A DNA stretch of 48,318 nucleotides from Welwitschia mirabilis (Eukaryota > Gnetophyta > Gnetopsida > Welwitschiales): assembly GCA_051453625.1 (NCBI GenBank), contig JBOZIK010000001.1, forward strand, positions 70,356,089 to 70,404,406, given 5' to 3'. Positions 22,450-32,999 of this stretch are shown here, in pieces. The position numbers were made by a program, and so were the translations under genes. Under the pieces are notes generated by a model, which had not been told where the DNA came from, ran no database searches, and saw nothing but the letters and a program-made list of their open reading frames with translations. Positions within the stretch are counted from its first letter, which is position 1. The number at the start of each line of letters is the position of its first letter.

Positions 22450-23496
22450 CATTCATTAACATAGAAAATTTATATGATTAAGATTTAAAAGGGTTCAACC
22501 TTCATTAGAGAGGCATGAGTAAGGTTCTTATAAAGTGGTTATGACTTAATAAAAGATTCATCTTCTACATTAAGATTTTAGTATTTCTCAAGAGATAATC
22601 ATAAGAAGGAAACCTTTTGCTTATAACATTCTTAAGAAGAAGATAAGGGTTCTCATGTGATGGGTTTTGCAGGGGTTCTACTTCAACTTCCTCTTCCTCA
22701 TAAAGATTGTTGAGGGATTCCTCCTCAATTTTTTGCTCATGAGACAAAGATGAAGTGGAGAGGTCTTGCTTATAAAAATTTGGAAAGGTAAGGGTTCTTG
22801 TGATGAATGAACTTGTATTATTTCTTTAATATTTTCTTCCTTATAATGTTGGTTAGGTGACTCCTCCTTAAGTATAGACTCATCCTCTAATGTTTGCTTG
22901 TCCTCTAGCATGTTTTTATATTTATTGTTCTCATGGATTTTCTCATTAGTTTCTTTCTAATTTCTAATAGATATGATTTGAGTTTCATCTTTTTGACTCT
23001 CCTTAATCCTTTCAAGATTTCTAGAATTAGGCTTAAAGGATGTAGGAATCTCTTCCTCTTTTTGTTAGTTAATTATACTAAATATTTAAGCTATAAATTG
23101 ACTAAAATATTGAATATTTTGCTTAAGCCTTTAGTTTGTTTGAATTTGGGATTCCATGAATCTTGTAAGGGTATATTCAAAAGAATTTAAATAAGGGTTG
23201 TTAATTTCTAGGAGATGAAGTGTATTAGTTAAATGATAAAGAATATGAAAGAAAATATGAGGGGTATTCATGGAAAGATAAAGAATAAAGATTAAAGGCT
23301 TCAATTGATTAATAGATTAATAAGGATCATAATGAATAGTGGAAAACATCAGATCAAGCTCTTCATGTGGTATGTAGGAGCTTTTAAACTCACTATTATG
23401 AGGAGGTTGATTCATGTATGAAGGGACTTCTAGGTGTTAAATATAATATATAAGGATTCACTTAGTGTTATAAGAACCTTGGAGTTTAAAATAGTA
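22450..23496 (-). pseudogene. Gag-like protein of the gypsy array, unit C (partial)
   Basis: It aligns with units A and B. Two overlapping open pieces remain: 22678-22911 (77 codons, an acidic stretch ending in a basic tail) and 22565-22747 (60 codons, with NPSHENPYLLLKN). A frameshift lies between them. The N-terminal part is lost in the N-run that starts at 23497. The size of that run (503) roughly matches the 490 or so bases expected from unit A up to the homology that resumes at 25033. Confidence 0.5.
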
Positions 23497-23999
23497 NNNN
23501 NNNNNNNNNNNNNNNNNNNNNNNNNNNNNNNNNNNNNNNNNNNNNNNNNNNNNNNNNNNNNNNNNNNNNNNNNNNNNNNNNNNNNNNNNNNNNNNNNNNN
23601 NNNNNNNNNNNNNNNNNNNNNNNNNNNNNNNNNNNNNNNNNNNNNNNNNNNNNNNNNNNNNNNNNNNNNNNNNNNNNNNNNNNNNNNNNNNNNNNNNNNN
23701 NNNNNNNNNNNNNNNNNNNNNNNNNNNNNNNNNNNNNNNNNNNNNNNNNNNNNNNNNNNNNNNNNNNNNNNNNNNNNNNNNNNNNNNNNNNNNNNNNNNN
23801 NNNNNNNNNNNNNNNNNNNNNNNNNNNNNNNNNNNNNNNNNNNNNNNNNNNNNNNNNNNNNNNNNNNNNNNNNNNNNNNNNNNNNNNNNNNNNNNNNNNN
23901 NNNNNNNNNNNNNNNNNNNNNNNNNNNNNNNNNNNNNNNNNNNNNNNNNNNNNNNNNNNNNNNNNNNNNNNNNNNNNNNNNNNNNNNNNNNNNNNNNNN
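23497..23999. other. Assembly gap, 503 N
   Basis: Unit homology stops at 23496 and resumes at 25033, not at 24000. The 24000-25010 segment is therefore out of order relative to units A and B. Confidence 0.7.
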
Positions 24000-24345
24000 C
24001 TGCTATGGGCTTGCTACTTTAGTGCCACATATTTGCCATGTCGATGTCAAGTGTCTTTGAGAATATCAACTGACTAGAATGCAATAAGTAGTAGGGCCCA
24101 TAACTTTCTATCATGTATCATTACATTATAAGTTCAACATGGTAGTTTGAAGGTGATTTAACATGATGATCAATTATGCTATTAAGTACCTTAGTTTATT
24201 ATGAGAAAGCACATAATTTCATAATTTATGATAAAACTAAAAAAAGACATAATTTCATGATAAAATACATTGATTAAATATCTTAAATAAGATAAATTAG
24301 TCTAAATTAATTGATCTAAATGTTGATTTTTACATGTTATCAATG
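24000..24345 (-). repeat. LTR-like fragment of the gypsy array (out of order)
   Basis: It matches the U3 part of units A and B (about 14380-14670 and 20390-20660). Its first 77 bases are identical to 26390-26466, the last 77 of the same contig. Read after 26466, it restores the unit order. Confidence 0.75.
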
Positions 24346-24954
24346 GCCTAATAAGAAAACATCTAGATCAAAGTTGAAATTTAAAAAGAGAAATAGGAAG
24401 AATAAGAATTGAAACTATTTTTACAAATGGAACATTTAGAAAAAAAATGGTGAAGAGACATTTACCTCTCATAGTAATGTAACTAATGTTGTTGATAAAG
24501 AAGAGTTTAATGATATACTCACATCTATTGAATCACCTAGAGGAGGTGACGAACTTTTGGTTTAGAAGGTTCATGACACATCACTTTCAATATCTCTTGA
24601 ATTCAAACATTTTAAGAAATTAATGGAAGACAACTTTTGAGAAGAACTTATGATGAATCTAGAATTATTATATGAGTACATTTAAAGTAAAAACTCACAA
24701 GGGGGTTATAATAAATATAATAGATGTAAAGCATGTACTAAGATAAGAAAGAACTTCATCTCTCTTATAGCCTTGGATGGACTTGGTTATAAGTTCATTG
24801 AAGAGAATAACATGCTAAAAATCATTAGAGGTTTTTTTTCTTTAATATCATGATGAAGGTAGGAAATAAGTATAAATTAATAGGATATATAATTATACAA
24901 AATGAATACACTACATTTAAAGATGTTAATACATTAATATTGTGCCATAGACAT
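24346..24954 (+). pseudogene. Copia gag end and protease region, copy 1
   Basis: Copia sequence starts abruptly inside the gypsy LTR, without a 5' LTR. The translation opens with a lysine/arginine-rich tract typical of the region after the gag zinc knuckle. At about 24740-24830 it reads IRKNFISLIALDGLGYKFIEEN, a hallmark of the segment after copia protease. The protease active site itself is not recognisable. 24622-24867 is repeated at 26567-26809 with about 3% difference. The DVNTL-x-LCHRHL start of the pre-integrase domain follows at about 24921. Confidence 0.7.
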
Positions 24955-25010
24955 CTTAGTAAGACATTAGATCATCCACTTTAGTAACTAATGACATATT
25001 GATTATCATA
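24955..25010 (-). repeat. 56-bp inverted copy of a copia segment (28486-28541)
   Basis: Reverse-complement identity is 55 of 56 bases. It lies exactly at the junction between copia sequence and resumed gypsy sequence. Confidence 0.85.
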
Positions 25011-25032
25011 GTTAGTTAACACAAAAATCAGA

Positions 25033-26466
25033 AAATTAGCTGAAACACAAAAATCAGAAAATTATGCAATATTATTTTTATTGATTAGTATTAGAAAATA
25101 AAACTAAAAGATCTAGATAAGTTTGAATTTCACTAGAATGAACTAGTACCAATCATTAGAATGCTAAAAAAAAAGAACTAACTAACCAATTAGAGTAACA
25201 TTGGAGATAACTAGTACTAACCACTCAAAATCAAAGAAAAGAGGAAAAAAATATAGATCTGTAAAAAAAAAAATAAAAGAAAACTTCATATGTACTACTA
25301 ATAAAAACTTAATATACCATCATCCTCAGCAATAATGCCAAAAATTAACAAGGCTATTATTATCTTTATTTATTTAATTAAGTAGTACCTGATATTGTTC
25401 TTTTCATGGGGATGAATGTGGTAGCTTAAATAATTATTACATAAAGAGTTATAAAACAAAATGGACTTTGCAAAAGATAAATCTAAAATGTGATTTAAGG
25501 GGAAAACATCAATTAGTAAAAGTAGGAATAAACTAATACTATAGTTTATCCTAAGTTATCCATACATGAAACTTCACTTCTAGAATGTATGATATTACTT
25601 GCATTAAATCTTTTCTAGCTAAGTCGTTAAATACAAATCATGGTACCATAATTTCATCCATCACCTAAGTGTCAATGGAATTCTTCATATTAATTAGCAT
25701 AATTTTTAGTTCAAATATAAGTATGATAGATAGGGAGTTAAGCCTAAAAAACATCAAATACTTGTAACTACTACAAGATAAGAAAACATAAGAATCCACT
25801 CAATAAAAATAACTTGACATTTTCATAGCTTTTAATCAGGAATTATAAGTACAAAGTAATGCAACGTTAAAATTAAAAAAGAAATCTGACTTTATTATCA
25901 TAAAATAAAAGCAATTATCTTATTTTATAAGAAAGAGGCCATCATGAAGTATAGACTCCATGTGCTAGCGTTGAGGATAGTCTACTCCAAAGGGAACTTA
26001 ACACAACATCATTTTGAAGACTATGCCAAGTTATAATAGAGATTTCACCAAAGAGGAAGTGATGTTACAATGAGTGGCTTTAAGGCCTTTTTAGGGCTTG
26101 TAGTAATAGATGACATTGGTAAACTGCATATTATATCTTTAGATATAATATTTGTCATTTAGTATTAGGTATATCAGATTATCTCTTATAGCTTTAGGTA
26201 GAAATTAAAATTTTTTTCTCTTGTGCATTAGGTGAAATCTTCTTCTTATAACATTCTATAGAAAATCATCATGATTTCTTTAACATGTATTATTAGTTTA
26301 AAATCATTTAACTAATGCTAATTCCATTTGTATTGATACCACCACCATGTATCACTATCAGTTATAATTGCCATTGCACTGTCAAGTCACTGCTATGGGC
26401 TTGCTACTTTAGTGCCACATATTTGCCATGTCGATGTCAAGTGTCTTTGAGAATATCAACTGACTA
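25033..26466 (-). repeat. Unit C leader, primer site and LTR-like segment (partial)
   Basis: It aligns with 10280-11187 plus 13697-14390 of unit A and with 18990-20400 of unit B, without the LINE. The primer site is at 25323-25340. The TATA position (about 26088) is degraded. A short imperfect duplication (ACACAAAAATCAGAAAATTA) sits at its left edge. Confidence 0.7.
25323..25340 (-). other. Primer binding site (tRNA-Asp type), unit C
   Basis: Plus-strand TCCTCAGCAATAATGCCA matches at 12 of 18 positions, and all six differences are transitions. Confidence 0.75.
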
Positions 26467-26566
26467 NNNNNNNNNNNNNNNNNNNNNNNNNNNNNNNNNN
26501 NNNNNNNNNNNNNNNNNNNNNNNNNNNNNNNNNNNNNNNNNNNNNNNNNNNNNNNNNNNNNNNNNN
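26467..26566. other. Assembly gap, 100 N, hiding about 545 bases
   Basis: By comparison with copy 1, the missing sequence corresponds to 24077-24621. Confidence 0.7.
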
Positions 26567-26809
26567 AATGGAGGACAACTTTTGAGAAGAACTTATGATG
26601 AATCTAGAATTATTATATGAGTAAATTTAAAGTAAAACTCACAAGGGGGTTATAATAAATATAATTGATGTAAAGCATGTACTAAGATAAGAAAGAACCT
26701 CATCTCTCTTATAGCCTTGGATGGATTTGGTTATAAGTTCATTGAAGAGAATAACATGCTAAAAATCATTAGAGGTTTTTTATTTAATATCATGATGAAG
26801 GTAGGAAAT
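26567..26809 (+). pseudogene. Copia protease-region fragment, copy 2
   Basis: It repeats 24622-24867 with roughly eight substitutions and small indels, including the RKN-ISLIALDG segment. A 10-N run (26810-26819) follows. Confidence 0.7.
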
Positions 26810-26819
26810 NNNNNNNNNN

Positions 26820-26888
26820 CACAGACATCTTCGACACACTAGATGTTAATAAATTAATGTTGTGCCACAGACATCTTTGACACACTAG
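26820..26888. repeat. 46-bp tandem duplication in the copia pre-integrase region
   Basis: CACAGACATCTT-C/T-GACACACTAG occurs at 26820-26842 and again at 26866-26888. It lies inside what should be coding sequence. Confidence 0.75.
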
Positions 26889-28240
26889 TAAGCTTAGGTT
26901 GAAGAAATTATTATAGAGGATTCTCCTTCTAGGTTCACAAAAAATATAATATTATTTTTATAAACATTATAGCAAATAATGTAAAGTAAACATTTTTCAT
27001 AATAAAATAAGGAGAAAACACATTATTGATTTCATTCATAGTGATGATTTAAGTCATTCTCCTTAAGAATATTTAGAAAATGCATAGTATTTTANNNNNN
27101 NNNNNNNNNNNNNNNNNNNNNNNNNNNNNNNNNNNNNNNNNNNNNNNNNNNNNNNNNNNNNNNNNNNNNNNNNNNNNNNNNNNNNNNNNNNNNNNNNNNN
27201 NNNNNNNNNNNNNNNNNNNNNNNNNNNNNNNNNNNNNNNNNNNNNNNNNNNNNNNNNNNNNNNNNNNNNNNNNNNNNNNNNNNNNNNNNNNNNNNNNNNN
27301 NNNNNNNNNNNNNNNNNNNNNNNNNNNNNNNNNNNNNNNNNNNNNNNNNNNNNNNNNNNNNNNNNNNNNNNNNNNNNNNNNNNNNNNNNNNNNNNNNNNN
27401 NNNNNNNNNNNNNNNNNNNNNNNNNNNNNNNNNNNNNNNNNNNNNNNNNNNNNNNNNNNNNNNNNNNNNNNNNNNNNNNNNNNNNNNNNNNNNNNNNNNN
27501 NNNNNNNNNNNNNNNNNNNNNNNNNNNNNNNNNNNNNNNNNNNNNNNNNNNNNNNNNNNNNNNNNNNNNNNNNNNNNNNNNNNNNNNNNNNNNNNNNNNN
27601 NNNNNNNNNNNNNNNNNNNNNNNNNNNNNNNNNNNNNNNNNNNNNTATTTTATAATCTTAATTGATAATAAATCAATAAAAGTTTTTCTCCTCCCTTTTA
27701 AAGAAAAATGTGATACTTTTTTAAGTATAAGGAATTTAAGACTGAATTCAATAGAAGTACTAAAAATAATACTAAATGCCTTTAGATAAATTATGATGGA
27801 GAGTGCATCTTAAAGGATTTTGAGTTATACTTTAAGTTTAAAAGAATTAAAAGATACCTTATCATTATATGTACTCCATAATATAATGGTATTTTAGAAA
27901 TAATAAATCACACACTCTTGTAACATGCTAATGCTATTATGATTTTTTCTAGTTTGGATAAAGAATTATAGATGGATATGACGAACTCCATGTGTTATTT
28001 AGTGGATAGAATGCCATATTTTAGTAGTGAGAAAAAGACTCTATAGTAGATTTGATGTGGTTCACTAGAAAGATATGATTACCTTAATACCTTTGGATGT
28101 CTTGAATATGTACATGTTCCAAATATTCATAGAAGTAATGTAGGCCTAATATCTAAGAAGTGCATCTTTCTTAGATATGAAGAGGACAATAAGGGGTATA
28201 GAATTTAGGATCTTATTATGAGGAATATCTTGTTAATTAG
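26843..28240 (+). pseudogene. Copia pre-integrase and integrase, degraded
   Basis: Integrase joins the element's DNA into the host genome. Visible in order are DVNKL-x-LCHRHL (GAG-pre-integrase), a Cys/His-region remnant, and FIHSDDLSHSP, matching the family's VHSDVWGPSP segment with its first catalytic Asp. Next comes YFIILIDNKS, matching YFVTFIDDYS. Further on are an HNIMV-type segment where the family has PQQNGVAER, a DVLNM-x-MF segment matching KVFGC-Y, and a DxKRTIRGIEF segment matching the GY-x-x-KGYR block. Several stops interrupt the frame. The N-run 27095-27645 has flanks sharing TATTTTA, and the protein reads on directly across it. Confidence 0.75.
27095..27645. other. Assembly gap, 551 N, probably zero true length
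   Basis: The flanks overlap by seven bases (TATTTTA), and integrase homology is continuous across the join. Confidence 0.65.
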
Positions 28241-28549
28241 TATGTTATATTTTAATAAATCATCACTTTTATAGTAAAAAATCAAAAAATAAATTAAGGT
28301 TAATCAATTCATGAAGAAATCCTTTGTGAAGAAGGAACCTACTTCAAGTGAAGATGAGAAGAAGAATGGAGAGAAAGCTTAGTTATAAGAGTATATTGGT
28401 ATATAGATTTGTAGGAAGGATATTTCACCTTAGATGGAGATTTTGAAGATATTCAACACTAAACAAATGTGTTTTAACAACTAAGTATGATAATCAATAT
28501 GTCATTAGTTATTAAAGTGGATGATCTAATGTCTTACTAAGAGGAATTG

Positions 28550-30060
28550 TAAACTACCTAGAAGAATGATTGATATGTAGTAATGAAAGAAGAGATCTAA
28601 TGTATCTTAAAGAATCAAACTTAGAAAGTTGGTAAATATTATTAAAAATAAAAACCATAGATTGCAAATGATTATTCACAGTAAAGCATGTTACATCAAG
28701 AATATTTACTAGTTCAAAGGCAAATTAATTTCTAAGAATTATCTCTAGAAAAAGGTGATGTACTTATTTGATGTGTTTGCACTAGTAGCAAAGTTAACAT
28801 TACTAAAATTAATTTTTGCTTTAGTTACAATAAATTCTTTTGAGTTAGAATATATGAACATAATAATCTCTTTATTATAGATGAAATAAAAAAAAAATCC
28901 ACATGAAGTAATCAAAGTGGTTTATGATAAAAGATAAAAAAGTCATCTGCAAAAATTCAAGAAGTTCTTACTAGGATTAAAGTAGAGTTTAAGGTAATGG
29001 AACTAGAGGTTTTATTTTTGCATAAGCAAGATTGATTTTCAAATAATTATTGTAGGTTCCCATGTAGATTGTAGGAAGTATCAGGATGAAAGCTTCATAA
29101 CTTTGATTCTATACATGAATGACATGATCATTATAGGGAATACAATGATGGAGATCAAGAATCTAAAGGAACTCTTATTATGAGAGTTTAGATGAAGAAT
29201 TTGATTAAAGGCAACTTGATCCTTAGAATGAACATCACTCAGATAAGAATAATGGAAAGCTATGGTTTTTTTAAGAATAATATATAGAAATTATTCTTGT
29301 TTAGGATGGAAGATTAAATTCAATTAGAACTCCCATTGAAGTTCATTCAAACTATCCTCTCAATAGTATTTAAAAATTAAGAAGAAAAAGGAGTACATGT
29401 TTCAAGTATCATACTCTAATAATGTTGGTAGTTTGATGTATGTAATGATGAGGATAAGACCTAATATTGCTTATGCCATCAATCTTATTAGTAGATTCAT
29501 ATGAAATTCATAAAAGAAGCACTGGGAAATAGTTTAATGAATTCTTAGATATTTAAAAAAACTCCAAAATTATGTATTTGCTAAAACAAAGATAAGAAGA
29601 TGATTATAGGCTATCATAATTTATGTTTTATAGGTGATTCAGATAAAAGAATGTTTACATCAGGTTAAGTAGTTACAATAATAGGAGGACTTATTTTATT
29701 AAAGTCAAAGTTGAAATTAGTAATAAATCTTTTAATTATAAAGGCATAATTTTTCTTCAATAATGTGTTAAGAAGGAATTTGACTAAAGAATCCCATAGA
29801 AGGATTAGAAATATATTAAAAAACAGAATCAATTATTAACAAGAGTTAGAGTGCCATCTTATTAGTGTATAATATAACATTTTGTAACAGATCAAAGTAA
29901 ATTCAAGTAAAATTATCACTTTATATAATAATATATCAAGGAATGATTTACTAATGTAGAAGGTTTATATTTAAAAAATCCTATATATATGTTGATAAAA
30001 TCACTTTAATTGGATAATTTTAGATATTATTTAAACTTTTTATAACTTCATCAAAGGTAA
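28550..30060 (+). pseudogene. Copia reverse transcriptase and RNase H, degraded
   Basis: The RT copies element RNA into DNA and RNase H removes the RNA. In order one sees FDVFALVAKL and FALVTINSFELE (family: SPVVKxTSIR, LALVAxxDLELEQ), then KKFLLGLK (YGLKQSPRQW) and LYMNDMIIIG, the catalytic YVDDM box with the first Asp changed to Asn. Next come YSNNVGSLMYVMMRIRPNIA (YSSAVGSLMYAMVCTRPDIA) and an HWEIV segment. The RNase H region ends near 30050 with NPIYMLIKSL (NPADMLTKSLP). About fifteen stops and several frameshifts are present. Domain order is that of Ty1/copia (integrase before RT). Confidence 0.85.
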
Positions 30061-30119
30061 CCAAATATATAAGGTTCAAGTATTTAATATAGAAGTTAAT
30101 TTTGGATTGACATAAAAAT

Positions 30120-30775
30120 TGTTAAAATATGAATCTTTAATTAGATCTTTTTCATTTGTCCTAAAGTTAGGNNNNNNNNNNNNNNNNNNNNNNNNNNNNN
30201 NNNNNNNNNNNNNNNNNNNNNNNNNNNNNNNNNNNNNNNNNNNNNNNNNNNNNNNNNNNNNNNNNNNNNNNAAAAATTGTTAAAATATGAACCTTTAATT
30301 AGATATTTTTTATTTGTCCTAAAGTTAGCCTAACCCTCAGTTAGTTATCTTTTATAAATTATCATACTTAGAATAAGCAAGCATCTAAAATAGTGAATAT
30401 CAGAGCATGTCTATTTTAAGATCTTATCTAAAAATTAACTATTAGAGTATGTCTATGTTAGGATATTGTTAAAAATAGTGAATGATAAATCAGGATTATT
30501 TTGAGATTTTTTTTTATTTAGCCCTAATCCTAGGCCTAGTAGAATAATAGTTTAATGATTTAGATGAGTAAGCATATCTTGTTATGAGTTAATACATTAT
30601 TATTGTATTATAGATCTATGTAAGTATCCTATATTTTAGTTTTCCTTATGAAATAATAAAGGTAAATTCCATTTCTTATTAAGATAAAATCGCTACCACA
30701 TCATGATAAATATTAAAGTAATTTTTCTTTTTTATTCTTCCTTATTACACATTAACTTTTTAATTGTTCTTTTCA
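30120..30775 (+). repeat. Probable 3' LTR of the copia element
   Basis: Directly after the pol remnant, TGTTAAAATATGAA begins a noncoding stretch containing CCTATATTTTAGTTTTCC-like LTR tail sequence. TGTTAAAATATGAAC is a common copia LTR start. The first 52 bases appear twice around the 100-N run 30172-30271 (30114-30171 against 30272-30329). No matching 5' LTR exists in the window, so the right boundary is a guess. Confidence 0.5.
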
Positions 30776-30786
30776 TTTTTTTTTTT
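30776..30786 (-). other. Poly(A) tail of the minus-strand LINE
   Basis: A run of 11 T's on the plus strand ends the region of LINE similarity and separates it from the copia LTR side. Confidence 0.55.
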
Positions 30787-30879
30787 AAATGAAATCGGTT
30801 GGTTTTCATTACTGTGAGCCAATTTAAAAAATAAACACTTATAGAGATGCTAAAAATAGGCCTAAATTTTAGCGAGAGC

Positions 30880-32000
30880 CTAAAATAGGGGAGGGAAAAA
30901 ATATTAGAGGAAGTTGATGAGGTGCAAGGGTTAAAAAAAGAAACTAATAGTTACAGCACTACGATTGCTTTCATCTGAATCCAAAAATTAGAACGAGAGT
31001 CTAAGGAAACCATGTAATAGGTTGTCTAGAAACATAGTCTCAATGTTAAAGATATATTTGAACTAAATTTTATAGGATGGAATAGGTAAGATGATCCTTC
31101 TTGTCAAGCTTTTTTCCTATTTTGATCTCTTTCTTCTTAAGCTTCTAGAAGTGACGATATCTAAATGTCTGAAAACTGTGCTGGGGGGCTCAAAGTCATT
31201 AGAGGTGTGATATAGATTACTTAATTTAGAGCCCAGGAAAGGAATATAAATCTTGCTGATATGCTAGTTTTTATTGGAGTAAACTGGGCTAGTTGGGGCA
31301 TTCTTGCATTATGGTATTTATAGGGAGAAAGAGATAATGTAAATTGTCATGGATAACAAGATGATTTTTTCTTTTTAAACCATCTTCTATGGTGTTGACC
31401 CTTCGATCATAGGGGTCTGTGAGTCTAGAAAGCTTAGACTTGTGATGACCAAAAAACAAGGGTGATCATCTCTTCTCTAGAACAAATTAAAGCTTTTAGT
31501 GCCTTGAGGAAAACTCAATGAGACTAAGAGGATCTTTTTATTAATGGAGGTGAAAAGCATATGATTAACGTTTGGGAGGAGTAAGAGATGGGAAGAATAT
31601 GTTAAATAAAACTCTATTTAGACTACTTCAATAGATTAATTCTCAACTAGAAAAGGATGCTAGGCAAAGGGACTTGTAGGGCAGCAGAGAAGAAGAGCAT
31701 CTTTGAGTAAGATTCTGAAAGCAAGAGGAGTGGTATCTTATCTTGAAATAATTAAGGGAATATTTGCATGAGATAACACTAGATTCGATTTTTGCAAGTG
31801 TCTTTTAATTTTTGAATCTCTGAAAGTTTAAACTATAGATACATTTTAATCTCATTGGCTCTGTGCTAAAACTTGAATTCTAACTTTCTAAACATCTTTT
31901 CATTTCATCCTTGCCAAATTTGATAAATACATGTAGTGATCAGGGACAAAGTGATGCTATTTTGAGTATTCTTCGCTTTGAATCTATGTTTAGCCACTAT
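30880..32000 (-). pseudogene. LINE ORF2 C-terminal part and 3' untranslated region
   Basis: Weakly recognisable, with broken frames after the zf-RVT domain. The block from 31638 onward is repeated at 32355 onward. Confidence 0.45.
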
Positions 32001-32011
32001 AACATACTCAT

Positions 32012-32200
32012 CTAAGAAGCTGATAGGGGTTGAATGTAGACTAGGTTCAATGAAGATTGAAGAAGAGCAAAGGAGAGAGGGAATTCAAAGAAAAGATGAT
32101 CTCTAGTGTCTTCAGCCCTATCACAAAAACTGCATGTGGGGTTTACGTGGACTTCTTGCTTGATTAATCTTACTTTGGTGTTTAGTCTATTATTGCACAT
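32012..32200 (-). pseudogene. LINE ORF2 zf-RVT domain, contig-end copy 1
   Basis: An open 62-codon piece with MCNNRLNTK, then C-x-x-C in TCSFC and the RDHLFFEFPLSF segment. The family reads ETxxHLFFECPFS, so the third metal-binding Cys is replaced by Phe. It is repeated at 32730-32918. Confidence 0.75.
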
Positions 32201-32254
32201 AAGCTAAGATATGAAAGAGTGCTTTGGTTGGGCATACCTATTCTAGATAGTTGA

Positions 32255-32354
32255 NNNNNNNNNNNNNNNNNNNNNNNNNNNNNNNNNNNNNNNNNNNNNN
32301 NNNNNNNNNNNNNNNNNNNNNNNNNNNNNNNNNNNNNNNNNNNNNNNNNNNNNN
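32255..32354. other. Assembly gap, 100 N, flanked by about 617 repeated bases
   Basis: 31638-32254 and 32355-32972 are the same sequence with roughly 5% difference. Confidence 0.85.
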
Positions 32355-32729
32355 AATTCTCAACTAGAAAAGGATGCTGGGCAAAGGGAGTTATAGGGCA
32401 GTAGAGAAGAAGAGCATCTTTGAGTAAGATTCTGAAAGCAGGAGGAGTGGTATCTTATCTTGATACTAATTGAGGGAATATTTTCATAAGACAATACCAG
32501 ATTCAATTTTTATAGGTGTCTTTTAATTTTTGAATCTCTAAAAGTTTAAACTATAGATACATTTTAATCTCATTGGCTCTATGCTAAGACTTGAATTCTG
32601 ACTTTATAAACATCTTTTCATTTCATCCTTGCCAAATTTGATAAATACATGCAGTGATTAGGGACAAAGTGATGCTATTTTGAGTATTCTTTGCTTTGAA
32701 TCTATGTTAAGCCACTATAACATACTTAT

Positions 32730-32918
32730 CTAAGAAGCTACTAGGGGTTGAATGTAGACTAGGTTCAGTGAAGATTGAAGAAGAGTAAAGGAGAGAGGGA
32801 ATTCAAAAAAAAGATGATCTCTTGTGTCTTCAGCCCTATCACAAAAACTGCATATGGGGTTTATGTGGAGCCCTTGCTTGATTAATCTTGCTTTGGTGTT
32901 TAGTCTATTATTGCACAT
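32730..32918 (-). pseudogene. LINE ORF2 zf-RVT domain, contig-end copy 2
   Basis: It differs from 32012-32200 by a few residues (for example KARLIKQGLHINP against KVRLIKQEVHVNP). The same Cys-to-Phe change is present, so that change predates the split of the two copies. Confidence 0.75.
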
Positions 32919-32999
32919 AAGCTAAGAGATGAAAGAGTGCTTTGGTTGGACATACATATTCTAGATAATTGAACATAACTCTACTTTGGGGGCCTGACC

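Noticed and set aside
24000-26466. Extrachromosomal circular DNA as the cause of the 77-base end overlap
   Set aside because: It cannot be told apart from a tandem duplication or an assembly-graph loop by sequence alone. A diverged second copy at 26567-26809 favours the duplication.
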